The notes: generated from the letters alone by a model not told the origin. Positions 52,205 to 62,071 are shown, counted from the first letter of the stretch. The stretch is DNA of 64,000 nucleotides from Ochrobactrum sp. Marseille-Q0166 (GCF_014397025.1 NZ_JACJUO010000002.1:604501-668500); one strand, 5' to 3'. Made by a program: numbers and translations.

Positions 52205-52978
52205 TTATGCGCTTGGTACTTTTTTCAGTTCGTTTTCTTTGGAAAGCATGTATTTTTCGGCGGAAATCATATGTTCCAGCGCGATCTTGTGTGCATCTTC
52301 GGCCCTGTTTTCCATCAGAGCCCTCAGAAGGCGATGCTGAAAAAGCAGGCCTTCTTCGCGGGATGCGGGAGTCGGATCGGCATAGATTAAGCGGGCAATA
52401 GGCATGTTGCGCAGCAGATTATGCGTTAGACCACACATGAAGCCCAAGAGCCGGTCCGGGCAGAGTTGTGCGAGCTGTGTATGAAAATCCAGCTCTGCCA
52501 CACGCTGCTGAAACTGGTCGTCCAGATTGGCCGGCGGGCGGTCGTAAAACCGCATCGTGCTTTCCAGTTTCTCCAGATCATCGTTGCTTAGCCTGCCGGC
52601 AAGCGAGGCCGCGATTTCAGGCTCTAGAAGCTTGCGTAGGGAATAGATTTCCTGAAGGCTTGGCTGGTCAAAGAAGAAATAATGCCCCAGCATTTCCATA
52701 GCATGTTGCGCAGATGGTTCCGCAACAAAAACACCGCCACCGGGGCCAGTGCGGGTGAAGAGCAGACCTTGGGTTTCGAGCGCCTTCATTGCTTCGCGCA
52801 CGGTGCCTTTGGCCGCCTTGAACTGGTCGATCAAGTCCTTTTCCTGGGGTAGCCGATCACCGGGTTTGAGATGGTCCGTCTGGATCACGTTTTTGATACG
52901 GTCAGCAATGACCTCAGGCCGTCGCTTTGATTTGGTCAGCGAAGCATTGTCCGATTTGCTGCGGCTGTTCCGGGCCAT
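52205..52978 (-). CDS. GntR-family (FadR/FCD) transcriptional regulator
   Basis: A 257-residue regulator with a winged helix in residues about 20-90 (RLPQEKDLIDQFKAAKGTVREAMKALETQGLLFTR) and an FCD domain after about 105 (LREIYSLRKLLEPEIA-like). Residues 1-20 are basic. It lies 6 bases after the last dipeptide-transporter gene and just upstream of asnO, on the same strand, so it may control the transporter, the NAGGN genes or both. The ligand is unknown. Confidence 0.85.
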   Translation of the reverse strand: MARNSRSKSDNASLTKSKRRPEVIADRIKNVIQTDHLKPGDRLPQEKDLIDQFKAAKGTVREAMKALETQGLLFTRTGPGGGVFVAEPSAQHAMEMLGHYFFFDQPSLQEIYSLRKLLEPEIAASLAGRLSNDDLEKLESTMRFYDRPPANLDDQFQQRVAELDFHTQLAQLCPDRLLGFMCGLTHNLLRNMPIARLIYADPTPASREEGLLFQHRLLRALMENRAEDAHKIALEHMISAEKYMLSKENELKKVPSA

Positions 52979-52984
52979 ACCTTG

Positions 52985-53782
52985 CTATTCTCTTTTCATA
53001 CGCGGCGCGCTGTCTATCAGTTGACGTGTATAGGCATGTTGCGGCTTCGCAAAAAGGTCCCCGGCGGTCGCTTCCTCGACGATTTCCCCATAATACATGA
53101 CGGCAACGCGGTCGCTGATTGCTTCCACCACCGCAAGATCATGGCTGATAAAGAGATAGGACAGGCCGAACTGCTGTTTAAGCTCATCGAGCAGCAGCAG
53201 CACCTGCGCCTGAACAGAGACGTCAAGCGCACTTACTGGCTCATCCAGCACGATGATTTCGGCATTTGCTGCAAGCGTGCGGGCAATAGCGATACGCTGA
53301 GCCTGCCCGCCGGAAAACTCATGCGGATAGCGCAGAAGAGTATCTTTTGGCATTTGCACGGCATCGAGCAGTTCTTCCATACGCGTCTCGCGCTTTTGAC
53401 TATCAAGTTCACCGAGCAGCTTCAGGGGTGTTTCCAGTATCTGCCGGATGGTCTTGCGCGGATTAAGCGACGCCACGGGGTCCTGAAACACATATTGGAT
53501 CACTTTGCCAAAAGCCCGCGGACCAGAGCGGCGAAGTGCGCTGGCATCCTGTCCGGCGATTTTCATCGTGCCCTCGCTTGGCTCTGTCAGCCCAACCAGC
53601 ATTCGCGCCAGAGTGCTTTTTCCCGAGCCGCTTTCGCCTACGATTGCCAGTGTTTCACCGCGCGCGAGATTGAGCGACACAGACTTGACCGCTTCAACAG
53701 CATGGCGCTGTTTGCCGAAAAATGTGCGTCCGCCACCAAAGGTTTTGCTCAGATTCTGGACACTGATTGCAGTCTGACTCAT
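52985..53782 (-). CDS. Dipeptide/oligopeptide ABC transporter ATPase (DppF/OppF type)
   Basis: A 265-residue ATPase with Walker A GESGSGKST (about residue 50), signature FSGGQAQRIAIARTL (about residue 160), Walker B IIVLDEPVSALD and switch His in LFISHDLAV. The usual C-terminal oligopeptide-transporter extension is short but present (GDLFAKPQHAYTRQLI). It overlaps the permease-ATPase fusion gene by 4 bases. It forms the second ATPase of the importer. Confidence 0.9.
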   Translation of the reverse strand: MSQTAISVQNLSKTFGGGRTFFGKQRHAVEAVKSVSLNLARGETLAIVGESGSGKSTLARMLVGLTEPSEGTMKIAGQDASALRRSGPRAFGKVIQYVFQDPVASLNPRKTIRQILETPLKLLGELDSQKRETRMEELLDAVQMPKDTLLRYPHEFSGGQAQRIAIARTLAANAEIIVLDEPVSALDVSVQAQVLLLLDELKQQFGLSYLFISHDLAVVEAISDRVAVMYYGEIVEEATAGDLFAKPQHAYTRQLIDSAPRMKRE

Positions 53783-55578
53783 GTGGCGGCCTCCGTCTGT
53801 TTGCGACTGAACAGCTTTGCCACGCGCTCATAGAAGTCCTTGCCGTGGCCAAGTTCTGGCACGCAGGCAATCAGCCGCTTGGTATAGCTGTGTTGCGGAT
53901 TGGCGAGCACCTCTCTGGCGGTCCCGGTCTCGACGATCACCCCGTTTTTCATGACGGCAACGCGATCGCAGATTTCGGAGACGACGCCAAAGTCATGAGT
54001 GATGAACAAAAGCGCCATGCCGCGTTCGCGCTGGAGGTCGCGTAAAAGCTCAAGAATGCGCGCCTGTACGGTCACATCAAGAGCGGTGGTCGGCTCATCG
54101 GCGATGATGATGTCGGGATCATTTGCAAGTGCCGTGGCTATGCCGACACGCTGACGCTGACCGCCTGAAAGCTGATGCGGGTAATGATCTGCACGCTCCT
54201 TTGCATCCGGAATACCCACTTTCTCCAGCAAGGCGATAGCTTCTGCCCGGCGTTCGGATGCGCTGATCGATTTGTGCGCTGCGATTGCCTCCGCGACCTG
54301 TTTGCCGATTGAGTACATCGGATGCAGCGTGGTCAACGAATCTTGAAAGACATAGGCCACCTTGCTGCCGCGCGTGGCGTTCAGTTCGGTTTCGCTCATG
54401 TCGAGTACATCTTCGCCGTCAAGATAGATGGCGCCGTTGCGGATCAATCCAGGCGGTGAAGCCACCAGCCCCATGATGGAAAGTGCGGTGACGCTTTTGC
54501 CTGAGCCGCTTTCGCCAATCAGGCCAAGACATTCACCGCGATTAAGATGCAGGGAAACACTGTTGGCCGCAGGCGTGTAGTTGCCATTGTTGACGAAGCC
54601 TGTTTCGAGCTTTTCGACCGCAAGAGCTGCATCCAGCATCCTCGTCTTGGGCGCGGTTCTGTTCTTGGCGATTGCCGTTACCGAGCCGGGGCGGGCAAGG
54701 GCACCGGAGCGCAAACGGGGATCAAGCACATCGCGGATTCCGTCGCCCAGGACATTGAGGCTGATGACAATCAGAAAGATCATCAGGCCCGGCACGATGG
54801 AAACATGCGGTGCCGTGAACATCTGCGCGCGGCCTTCACCGAGCATCGAGCCAAGATCAGCCTGTGGCGGCTGCGCACCGAGACCCAGAAAGCTGAGGCC
54901 AGCCGTTTCAAGGATCATCCAGCCTGCCGTGGTCGACATGGTGATGACTATAACCGGCAACACATTGGGCAACACTTCGGTAAGCAGGATTGAAATGTGC
55001 CCTTTGCCGGAAAGCCGGGCAGCATCGACAAATTCGCGATTGGCAAGGCCGAGTGTTGTGCCGCGCACATTACGTGCAAAGAACGGGATATTGACCACGG
55101 CAATTGCATAAAGCGCATTCATCAATCCCGGTCCCAGCGCAGCAACGATTGCAAGAGCCAGCAGGATATAGGGGAAGGCCATCAACATATCGATGCCGCG
55201 CATCATAAGGTTGTCGGTGCGCCCGCCTGCATAGCCTGCGACGATGCCGATAGCCGAGCCGATCACAGCGGCAATCAACGTGGCTGCAAAGCCAACCGCC
55301 ACCGAGACGCGTGCGCCCCAGAGAAGGCGGCTCAGAATATCGCGTCCAAGCTGGTCTGTGCCCAGCAGATGACCTGCAGAGAAGACCGGTTGTAGCCGGT
55401 TTGCGGGTGCTGTCGCATCCGGGTTGGGTAATGGCAGGATTGGCACGAGTATTATCAGCACGCAGATGAGCGCGAGCAGAAAAAAGCCAAAAGCTGCCAG
55501 ACGATTGCTCATCAGCAGACGCCATGATGACAGGCGCGCAGGAGCGGCTGGGGTGTAGGTTTCCGAAAGGGCGCTCAT
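53779..55578 (-). CDS. Dipeptide ABC transporter permease-ATPase fusion (DppC-DppD)
   Basis: A 599-residue fusion. Residues 1-285 are the DppC-type permease (N-terminal TM, then EAA loop FVDAARLSGKGHISILLTEVLPN). Residues about 310-599 are the DppD-type ATPase with Walker A GESGSGKSV, signature LSGGQRQRVGIATAL and Walker B IIIADEPTTALD, plus the C-terminal oligopeptide extension. The linker is about 30 residues (TAIAKNRTAPKTRMLDAALA). Such fusions are known in Rhizobiales peptide transporters. It overlaps its neighbours on both sides by 4 bases. Confidence 0.9.
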   Translation of the reverse strand: MSALSETYTPAAPARLSSWRLLMSNRLAAFGFFLLALICVLIILVPILPLPNPDATAPANRLQPVFSAGHLLGTDQLGRDILSRLLWGARVSVAVGFAATLIAAVIGSAIGIVAGYAGGRTDNLMMRGIDMLMAFPYILLALAIVAALGPGLMNALYAIAVVNIPFFARNVRGTTLGLANREFVDAARLSGKGHISILLTEVLPNVLPVIVITMSTTAGWMILETAGLSFLGLGAQPPQADLGSMLGEGRAQMFTAPHVSIVPGLMIFLIVISLNVLGDGIRDVLDPRLRSGALARPGSVTAIAKNRTAPKTRMLDAALAVEKLETGFVNNGNYTPAANSVSLHLNRGECLGLIGESGSGKSVTALSIMGLVASPPGLIRNGAIYLDGEDVLDMSETELNATRGSKVAYVFQDSLTTLHPMYSIGKQVAEAIAAHKSISASERRAEAIALLEKVGIPDAKERADHYPHQLSGGQRQRVGIATALANDPDIIIADEPTTALDVTVQARILELLRDLQRERGMALLFITHDFGVVSEICDRVAVMKNGVIVETGTAREVLANPQHSYTKRLIACVPELGHGKDFYERVAKLFSRKQTEAAT

Positions 55579-56522
55579 GTGCGTATCCTCGGATCAAGCA
55601 TGGTCTGAAGGACATCGGCGAGCAGATTGAACAGCACATAACTGGCTGCCACGATCAGTACGCCGCCCTGCACAAGCAGGATGTCGCGGGTCGAAATTGC
55701 CTTCACAAGCATGGCGCCGATACCGGGCCATTGAAACACGGTCTCGATATAGACCGCACCGCCCAGCACAAAGCCTGCCTGAATGCCGATGACGGGAATG
55801 ACACTGACAAGGGCTGCACGAAAGGCGTGGCCGTAAATCACGCGACGCTCATTGAGCCCTTTGGCGCGTGCGGTGCGGATATAATCCTGACGCAGCACTT
55901 CAAGCATTGCGCCGCGCGTCAGCCGGGCAATCACACCGGCAGCAACGACGGCAAGCGTCGATGCTGGCAGGATCAGATGCCAGATCAGATCCTTGAGATC
56001 GCCGCCGCCATAGACTGCATACATGCCCGATGCTGGAAGGATGCGCCAATGCACCGCGAAGAGATAAATCAGCAGAAGGCCAAGCCAGAATGATGGGATC
56101 GAAATGCCTGCCAGAACGATGAAGGTGATGGTGCGATCTGCCCAGCCAAACTGACGCACGGCTGAGACAATGCCTGCAAAAAGTCCGAAGATCGAACAGA
56201 GTACGAGAGCAACACTTGCCAGAATAAGCGTTGCCTGAAAGCGTTCCAGCACCTCATCGAGAACTGGACGATTGAGCACGAAGGAGCGACCGAAATCGCC
56301 GTGCAACAGATTGCCGATCCAGATGAAATATTGCTGGACCAGTGGTTTGTCGAGGCTGAGATCACGATTGATACGCTCGACATTTTCCGGCGTTGCATAA
56401 GAGCCGAGCAGGGCTGTGGCGGTATCACCGGGAATTGATGCCATCACCAGAAACACGATGATGGACAGCCCGAAAAGTACGGGAACGACTGCAATGAGCC
56501 GCTTGAAGATATAGGCTGGCAT
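55575..56522 (-). CDS. Dipeptide ABC transporter permease (DppB type)
   Basis: A 315-residue permease with six hydrophobic segments. The N-terminal signature is MPAYIFKRLIAVVPVLFGLS, and the EAA loop is DYIRTARAKGLNERRVIYGHAFRAAL (around residue 215). It is coupled to the fusion gene (4-base overlap). It completes the inner-membrane channel for di- or oligopeptides, or for an analogue such as NAGGN. Confidence 0.9.
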   Translation of the reverse strand: MPAYIFKRLIAVVPVLFGLSIIVFLVMASIPGDTATALLGSYATPENVERINRDLSLDKPLVQQYFIWIGNLLHGDFGRSFVLNRPVLDEVLERFQATLILASVALVLCSIFGLFAGIVSAVRQFGWADRTITFIVLAGISIPSFWLGLLLIYLFAVHWRILPASGMYAVYGGGDLKDLIWHLILPASTLAVVAAGVIARLTRGAMLEVLRQDYIRTARAKGLNERRVIYGHAFRAALVSVIPVIGIQAGFVLGGAVYIETVFQWPGIGAMLVKAISTRDILLVQGGVLIVAASYVLFNLLADVLQTMLDPRIRT

Positions 56523-56633
56523 TGGCCCTCCTCCGCTTCATCTGGGGCGCATTTAGTGCAAAACCGGGTTTCGCTTCTGCTTAAAATGCGTAAGCAAAAT
56601 TGCGCTAGCAGCCTAAACCTCTGGCGCAAAGCT

Positions 56634-58196
56634 TTATTGTTTTTTCACGTCTTTGAGATGCAGCAGGAATGACGGCTGGAGCTTGAAGCCCTGAACTGCA
56701 GCTGTGGTGACAGCGTTCTGTTTCCAGTTGGCAACAAAGAGCCATGGCGCATCGTCGTGCACGATAGACTGGATCTCGCCATAAAGCTTGCCGCGCTCTG
56801 CCTGATCGGTAGATGTACGTGCCTTGGTCAGCAATTCATCGACTTTCGGATTGGAATAATAGCCCGAGTTAAAGCCGCCTTTGTCCGGCAGGGCTTCTGT
56901 GCGAAGCGTGAGAAATGGAACCGTGTCTGGATCATTGGTCATCCATGCCATTTCAGCCATGTCTGCCTTGCCATTGAGGCCGGAATTCACGCGACCAAGA
57001 AAGGTGTTCCACTCGTAGGTTTCAATCTTCACCTTGAAGCCGACGGCTTGAAGATCAGCCTGAATAGCTGCGCCCATATTGATCGGGTCAAGCATCCCCG
57101 AGCCACCTTCTGTCACATAGAAAGTGAGTTCAGGATTGGTGGCGCCTGCTTCCTTTAACAGCTCTTTGGCTTTTTCCGGATCGTAGGGATAAGGCTCGGT
57201 TTTATCATCAACCCAGTTGAATGCAGGTGGTACGGGACCGGCCGCGACAGTTGCAGAACCTTGCAGGACATTATCGACCAGACCCTGTTTGTTGACTGCA
57301 TAATTTGCAGCCTGACGGACTTTCTTGTCGGCGAACGGTCCGCTTTTGGTGTTGAGAATGCTGAACCAGACATGCGGCCCCGCCTGTTCTTCGACAGCGA
57401 AATTTGCATCCTGCTTGAAGGTCGCGAGATTATCCGGCGGCACCTCGACCATGATGTCGATGCCACCTGCCATCATTTCAGCAACGCGCGTATTGGCGTC
57501 GGTGATGGGACGGAAAACAACCGCGTTCAAGGTTGGAGCCTTATCCCAGTAGTCGGGATTACGCTCGACCACCACGCGCTGGCCAGACTGCCATTCGGTA
57601 AATTTGAATGGGCCGGTGCCCGACGGATGGCGACCAAATTCAGTGCCATATTGTTCGACGGCGGCTGGCGATACGATGAGGCCGGTCGGATAGGCGAGGT
57701 TTGACAGGAAGGGCGCGAACGGCTCTTTCAGTTTGAACTCGACTGTGTTTGTATCGACGGCATTGACGCTTTCAATGGATTCAAAGTTGAAGGAGAGGGG
57801 GAATGGACCGGTATTATAGAACGGATGATCCTTGTTCAGCATCCGCTCGAAGTTGAATTTGACCGCTTCCGCGTTGAAATCGGAGCCGTCATGGAATTTC
57901 ACGCCCTGTCTCAGCTTCAATGTATAGGTTTTGCCATCGTCTGAAATGGTCCAGCTTTCAGCAAGCGCCGGCTCGATTTCCAGAGTGCCATCCTTATAGC
58001 GGACCAGACCATCATAGATGTTCACAAGGATGCGGAAATCATTGGTTGCCGTGACCGTGTGTGGGTCAAGCGATTGCGGTTCAGCAATCTGCCCGACGAT
58101 CAGAACATCGGGCGGTGTCTGCGCGCCAGCGTGAAATGTCGCTGAACCCAGAACCAGAGTGGCCGCTGTCAAAACGGTGCGAAATAACCTCTTCAT
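56634..58196 (-). CDS. Periplasmic peptide-binding protein (DppA/OppA family)
   Basis: A 520-residue family 5 solute-binding protein. The ATG at 58196 has AAAGGAA 9 bases upstream; a longer frame to 58232 exists but lacks a better site. Residues 1-25 are a signal peptide (KRLFRTVLTAATLVLGSATF then AGA). The mature part has QSLDPHTVTATNDFRIL, the family motif VKFNFERMLNKDHPFYNTGP and GTGPFKFTEWQSGQRVVVER. It delivers ligand to the permeases downstream. Its gene is upstream of the NAGGN genes on the same strand. Confidence 0.88.
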   Translation of the reverse strand: MKRLFRTVLTAATLVLGSATFHAGAQTPPDVLIVGQIAEPQSLDPHTVTATNDFRILVNIYDGLVRYKDGTLEIEPALAESWTISDDGKTYTLKLRQGVKFHDGSDFNAEAVKFNFERMLNKDHPFYNTGPFPLSFNFESIESVNAVDTNTVEFKLKEPFAPFLSNLAYPTGLIVSPAAVEQYGTEFGRHPSGTGPFKFTEWQSGQRVVVERNPDYWDKAPTLNAVVFRPITDANTRVAEMMAGGIDIMVEVPPDNLATFKQDANFAVEEQAGPHVWFSILNTKSGPFADKKVRQAANYAVNKQGLVDNVLQGSATVAAGPVPPAFNWVDDKTEPYPYDPEKAKELLKEAGATNPELTFYVTEGGSGMLDPINMGAAIQADLQAVGFKVKIETYEWNTFLGRVNSGLNGKADMAEMAWMTNDPDTVPFLTLRTEALPDKGGFNSGYYSNPKVDELLTKARTSTDQAERGKLYGEIQSIVHDDAPWLFVANWKQNAVTTAAVQGFKLQPSFLLHLKDVKKQ

Positions 58197-58341
58197 CAGC
58201 GGTTCCTTTCGTTTGGCCATATCTGCCTGCAAATCTGTCAGGATATAATTTATAGGGAGGAAATAACGTATATCAACAAATTATCATAATTAATTCGCGT
58301 GGCCGCGCCCGCTTTACGCTTTTCGGGGCGCGTTTGAAAAA

Positions 58342-58362
58342 AAGGCGGGATGACCCCGCCTT
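58342..58362 (-). terminator. Intrinsic terminator after the M42 peptidase gene
   Basis: AAGGCGGG (58342-58349) pairs with CCCGCCTT (58355-58362) around a 5-base loop. On the minus strand the stem is followed by a run of T, and it lies 23 bases after the peptidase stop. The peptidase is therefore transcribed apart from the transporter genes. Confidence 0.85.
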
Positions 58363-58384
58363 CAAATTCTCTGTGCTGTTTCAG

Positions 58385-59542
58385 CTATTCCGTCGGGCTG
58401 TCTTCCGGCCTGAGATCCTGCTCGGCTGTTTCTGACGTCTGATGCGTGAAGCCCTTGAGACCCTTGGTGGTTTCCTCGGCGTCGCGCTTGATCTCGACCT
58501 CGCTCATTGCATAGTGAACAGTGAGCTTTGCAATCGATGTGAGTGCGCTCAAATGAATGCGTTCATAACCATGCGAGGCATCGACACCGAAGGTCAGAAG
58601 CGCGGTGCGAACATCGTGGCCAGCCTCTACCGCAGATGCCGCGTCAGACCGATAATAGCGGAAAACGTCCTTCTGTACAGGGATGTCGTGCTGAACACAA
58701 AGCTCGTGAAGCTTTTTGGTCAGATGATAATCGAAGGGTCCAGTCTGGTCAGCCATGGCGAGTGTTACGCCAAATTCGGACGAATTCTGACCGGGCGCTG
58801 TTGTACCGTTATCGATGGCGACCAGAGACGCAATATCCGGTACAACGGCTGCAGAAGCGCCGACGCCGACTTCTTCGCCTATGGTGAATATCCAGTACGT
58901 ATCGACCGGCGTTTCGACATCAAGCCGTTGCATGGCTTCGAGCGACGCTAACATGATTGCGACGCCCGCCTTATCATCAAGATGGCGTGAGACGATAAAA
59001 CCGTTATCGATAAATTCCGGCATGGGATCGACGGCAACAATGTCGCCCACGTCGATGCCGAGTTCAATGAGGTCTTCCTTGTTGCGGGCAAGCGCATCGA
59101 CGCGCAACTCGATATAGGGCCAACCAACGGGAAGCGTATCCACTTCTTCATTGAAGGTATGGCCGGAGGCTTTCAGCGGCAGGATCGAGCCGCGATAGAT
59201 ACCTTTGGAAGAGAAGATCGAAACGCGCGCACCTTCTGCAAAGCGTGCCGACCAGTTGCCGATTGAAACAAGCTCAAGCCGCCCGTTGGATTTAAGATAC
59301 TTGACCTGTGCGCCAAGCGTATCGACATGGGAGACGATGCCGCGCGCGGGCTTTCTCGATTTACCGCTGCGGCGTGCGCGGATTGCCCCGCGCCGCGTAA
59401 GGATGACTTCGAGGCCAAGACGCTCCAGTTCACGTGCAACGAAATGCACCGCCTCGTCTGTGAAGCCTGTGGGACTTGGAATCGCCAGCAGGGATTCGAG
59501 CTTTTCAGTGAGATAAGTTTGATCGATCATAATTTTAGTCAT
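58385..59542 (-). CDS. M42-family metallopeptidase of the NAGGN osmoprotectant system
   Basis: A 385-residue aminopeptidase/hydrolase of the M42 (FrvX) type. Metal and catalytic residues appear in SHVDTLG (His, Asp), SRHLDDKAGV (Asp), FTIGEEVGVGAS (Glu-Glu) and a late His segment. It is the third member of the NAGGN gene trio known from Rhizobiales and Pseudomonas. The proposed role is turnover of the acetylated dipeptide. The C-terminal 30 residues are charged and extend past the fold. The ribosome binding site is weak. Here it is separated from the other two genes by a peptide transporter operon. Confidence 0.85.
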   Translation of the reverse strand: MTKIMIDQTYLTEKLESLLAIPSPTGFTDEAVHFVARELERLGLEVILTRRGAIRARRSGKSRKPARGIVSHVDTLGAQVKYLKSNGRLELVSIGNWSARFAEGARVSIFSSKGIYRGSILPLKASGHTFNEEVDTLPVGWPYIELRVDALARNKEDLIELGIDVGDIVAVDPMPEFIDNGFIVSRHLDDKAGVAIMLASLEAMQRLDVETPVDTYWIFTIGEEVGVGASAAVVPDIASLVAIDNGTTAPGQNSSEFGVTLAMADQTGPFDYHLTKKLHELCVQHDIPVQKDVFRYYRSDAASAVEAGHDVRTALLTFGVDASHGYERIHLSALTSIAKLTVHYAMSEVEIKRDAEETTKGLKGFTHQTSETAEQDLRPEDSPTE

Positions 59543-59620
59543 AAATAGCTAGTTTACGAGACATTCCAGCATCGTCAAGCATAGCTGAAAATTTAATGCG
59601 GTTCGCAAGTTCGGCTTTCA

Positions 59621-61336
59621 ATGCTTGCGAATACTGGGGAAAATAATTGTTATTTTACGATGATCCTTTTTATTATCTCGTTCTTTATAAATAAGTTCCT
59701 TAACTATTGGCTTCTGGAGAAGATTTGTATAGCATTATCGAATATGGAAGTATTGAATCGCTACGTGGGGACATTTATCTGGATGGTGAAGCTGCGTAAC
59801 GGTGGAGACCGGTGGTTTGTTGCACTTGCCGCATGTCTCGGCGTTGGATTGCTTATATTTTTAGGGCAGCTTGAAACTGTTCGTCTCTCTTATATTCGTT
59901 TGAATGAATATCGTGATAATCTTTTATCACATTCTGTGAATGTTGCCCAATCCGGCCGAAATACATTAGTGGCCGTCAATAGTAGTCGCGAAGTTTTATG
60001 TTCTGACGACAACATCACCACGCTGAGACGCCTTGCATTCAAAGCTCATTATCTTCGTGATATTGGACGTATCAAGGACAATCGTATTATTTGTACAGCT
60101 TTATGGGGAAGGCTAGCAATCCCGGTTGTATTACCTGCATGGGATCGCGAAGCAGAGGGTGGACACCGTCTGTGGGCTAAAGCTTCGGGTATTGGCAAGC
60201 ATCTTGAACCAGTCGATATGGTGGCACGGGGTTCAGGAATTGTTTTTACATCCCCGGTTGCTTTTGCCCTTTATGAGAATCCTGAACAAAATTTAAGTGC
60301 TCATGTTTTAACTCGAAACGGCAAATACATTTATCGAACTTTTGGCGCAGCACATGAGTTAACAACTCAAGTGCCAGAACAACTGGCGTGGTATGACCTT
60401 CGTTCGCGTCGCACTGTCTCAAGCTGTTCTGAAGATATCGACATTTGTGTGATCGCCGCACTGTCAGGTGTCAGTCTTTTTCAGCAACCCACAAGTGTCT
60501 TCCTGGCACTGGTAGCGTTTGGGGCAATTGCAGGTGGTGGGCTTGGTGTTGCCGCCATTCGGTGGCGACGGGGCTATTCTTCGCTCCCACAGCAAATAAA
60601 GCGCGCAATTTCTGAAGGGCGTATTAATGTTGTATATCAGCCACTTGTCGCGTTTAAAAATGGGCGTGTACAAGGTGCTGAAGTACTTGCACGGCTAACA
60701 GACGAACATGGGGAACAGATAGCCCCGGATGTGTTTATCATGATTGCCGAGCAGCAAGGTGATATAAAAAATTTGACCCGCATTGTTATTCGTAAGTCGC
60801 TGGAAGAAATGCGATCGTTATTACAAGAACAGAGAGACTTTTATCTTAGTCTCAATCTCTCCGTCGAGGATGTTGTTGATCCCAAAATTCTGTCCTTTCT
60901 CGATAATGAAAGAATGCGCCTGGGGATATCGGCCAGTCAGATCGTTCTTGAGATAACGGAACGCTCAACGACACATCATGAACAGTTGATCGAAGGAATG
61001 AGGTCATTCCGCGCTCGTGGCTATGAATTTTTCGTTGATGATTTTGGCACTGGATATTCAAACCTCGCCTATCTAGCTAAACTTCCAATCAGCGGCATTA
61101 AGATTGACCGCATGTTCACGCAGGCCATCGGTACAGAGGCTGTGAGTTCAGAAATCGTGGAAAATGTTTGCAATATTGCGGCCCGCCTTGAGTTGAAGTT
61201 GGTTGTTGAAGGCGTCGAAACCAGTGAGCAAGCGAATTATGTGCTTGAGCATTACAGCGAAGCAATTGGCCAAGGATGGTTGTTTGGTCGGCCGGTGCCT
61301 GTTGCTGAGTTTTGTAGCAATACCGTGAAACATTAA
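59621..61336 (+). CDS. Cyclic-di-GMP phosphodiesterase with CSS-motif sensor and EAL domain
   Basis: A 571-residue frame. The first 60 residues are AT-rich and may be non-coding; starts at 59744 or 59783 are alternatives. A TM segment lies near residue 69-88 and a second near 285-305. Between them is the periplasmic CSS-motif domain (SREVLCSDDN, IICTALWGRL). The C-terminal EAL domain is catalytically complete: GAEVLARL (EVL variant), SLNLSVED, EITERS, DDFGTGYSN, KIDR and EGVE. It should hydrolyse c-di-GMP in the cytoplasm, tuned by a periplasmic redox or disulfide signal. Confidence 0.85.
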   Translation: MLANTGENNCYFTMILFIISFFINKFLNYWLLEKICIALSNMEVLNRYVGTFIWMVKLRNGGDRWFVALAACLGVGLLIFLGQLETVRLSYIRLNEYRDNLLSHSVNVAQSGRNTLVAVNSSREVLCSDDNITTLRRLAFKAHYLRDIGRIKDNRIICTALWGRLAIPVVLPAWDREAEGGHRLWAKASGIGKHLEPVDMVARGSGIVFTSPVAFALYENPEQNLSAHVLTRNGKYIYRTFGAAHELTTQVPEQLAWYDLRSRRTVSSCSEDIDICVIAALSGVSLFQQPTSVFLALVAFGAIAGGGLGVAAIRWRRGYSSLPQQIKRAISEGRINVVYQPLVAFKNGRVQGAEVLARLTDEHGEQIAPDVFIMIAEQQGDIKNLTRIVIRKSLEEMRSLLQEQRDFYLSLNLSVEDVVDPKILSFLDNERMRLGISASQIVLEITERSTTHHEQLIEGMRSFRARGYEFFVDDFGTGYSNLAYLAKLPISGIKIDRMFTQAIGTEAVSSEIVENVCNIAARLELKLVVEGVETSEQANYVLEHYSEAIGQGWLFGRPVPVAEFCSNTVKH

Positions 61337-61462
61337 GTTGACTATCGTAATCATATATATGAGTAAAGAGCAGCCGAGCAGTATGAAGCCGCCAATTCGG
61401 CTGTCAAAAATCTTAGCTTAGCCGTTCGCTGGGCTGATGCGTATGCTGAATGAGTTGTTTTG

Positions 61463-61972
61463 ATGTGGAATCTGCAACACCTTTTCCAGAGTCATGCACG
61501 TGAGCTTAACCGCTTTTTCCGGCGTAGGGGCCACGATGCAGAGGTTGCAGCTGATCTCACTCAAGACACATTTACACGATTGATGACGGCGATGCCGCCA
61601 GCCAAAGAGCACAATTCGCGGGCGTATCTTCATCAAATTGCACGCAATCTTTCCATCGACCTTTATCGACGGGAGCGTATTGTTGAATATGTCGATCTAC
61701 CCCATGAAGAATGGCAGAGGCTGGCTGATACGACGCCAACGCCTGAAACAGTTGTTTACGACAGGCAAAGGCTTGCTATTATCGAAAATGCTTTGCGCGA
61801 ATTACCCGAACAAACACGCCGCGCATTCGAATTGCACCGCCTGGATGGAAAAACAATAACCGAGGTCGCCGGTGAACTCAGTCTTTCCGTATCACGTACT
61901 TGGACATTGATTAAACGCGGATATGTGCATTTGCGTTCTCGATTGAATGAAGAGGGTTCCTCCCAAAGCTAA
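61463..61972 (+). CDS. ECF sigma factor (FecI-like)
   Basis: A 169-residue protein from ATG 61463. Sigma-70 region 2 is in residues 5-70 (DLTQDTFTRLM, YLHQIARNLSIDLYRRERI). Region 4 is at about 105-160 (LRELPEQTRRAFELHRLDGKTITEVAGELSLSVSRTW). Followed by a FecR-type gene and a TonB-dependent receptor with a signalling (STN) domain, this is a cell-surface signalling set. On ligand binding, the receptor relays through FecR to free the sigma factor. Confidence 0.87.
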   Translation: MWNLQHLFQSHARELNRFFRRRGHDAEVAADLTQDTFTRLMTAMPPAKEHNSRAYLHQIARNLSIDLYRRERIVEYVDLPHEEWQRLADTTPTPETVVYDRQRLAIIENALRELPEQTRRAFELHRLDGKTITEVAGELSLSVSRTWTLIKRGYVHLRSRLNEEGSSQS

Positions 61973-62071
61973 GGGAGAAAATTTCTCTTATTTAAACGTT
62001 ACAGCATATGCGAGTTAATCAAAAAAAGCCGTTCAGTGTTCCACATGGCCGGACAAGAGGACCGATGCTGC

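Noticed and set aside
52982..53833. A 283-residue plus-strand frame opposite dppF
   Set aside because: Opposite strand carries complete ABC ATPase motifs; this frame is a composition artefact.
59621..59743. First 40 residues of the EAL protein as a third membrane segment
   Set aside because: The stretch is AT-rich with no good ribosome binding site. It may simply be untranslated leader, so no domain is claimed for it.
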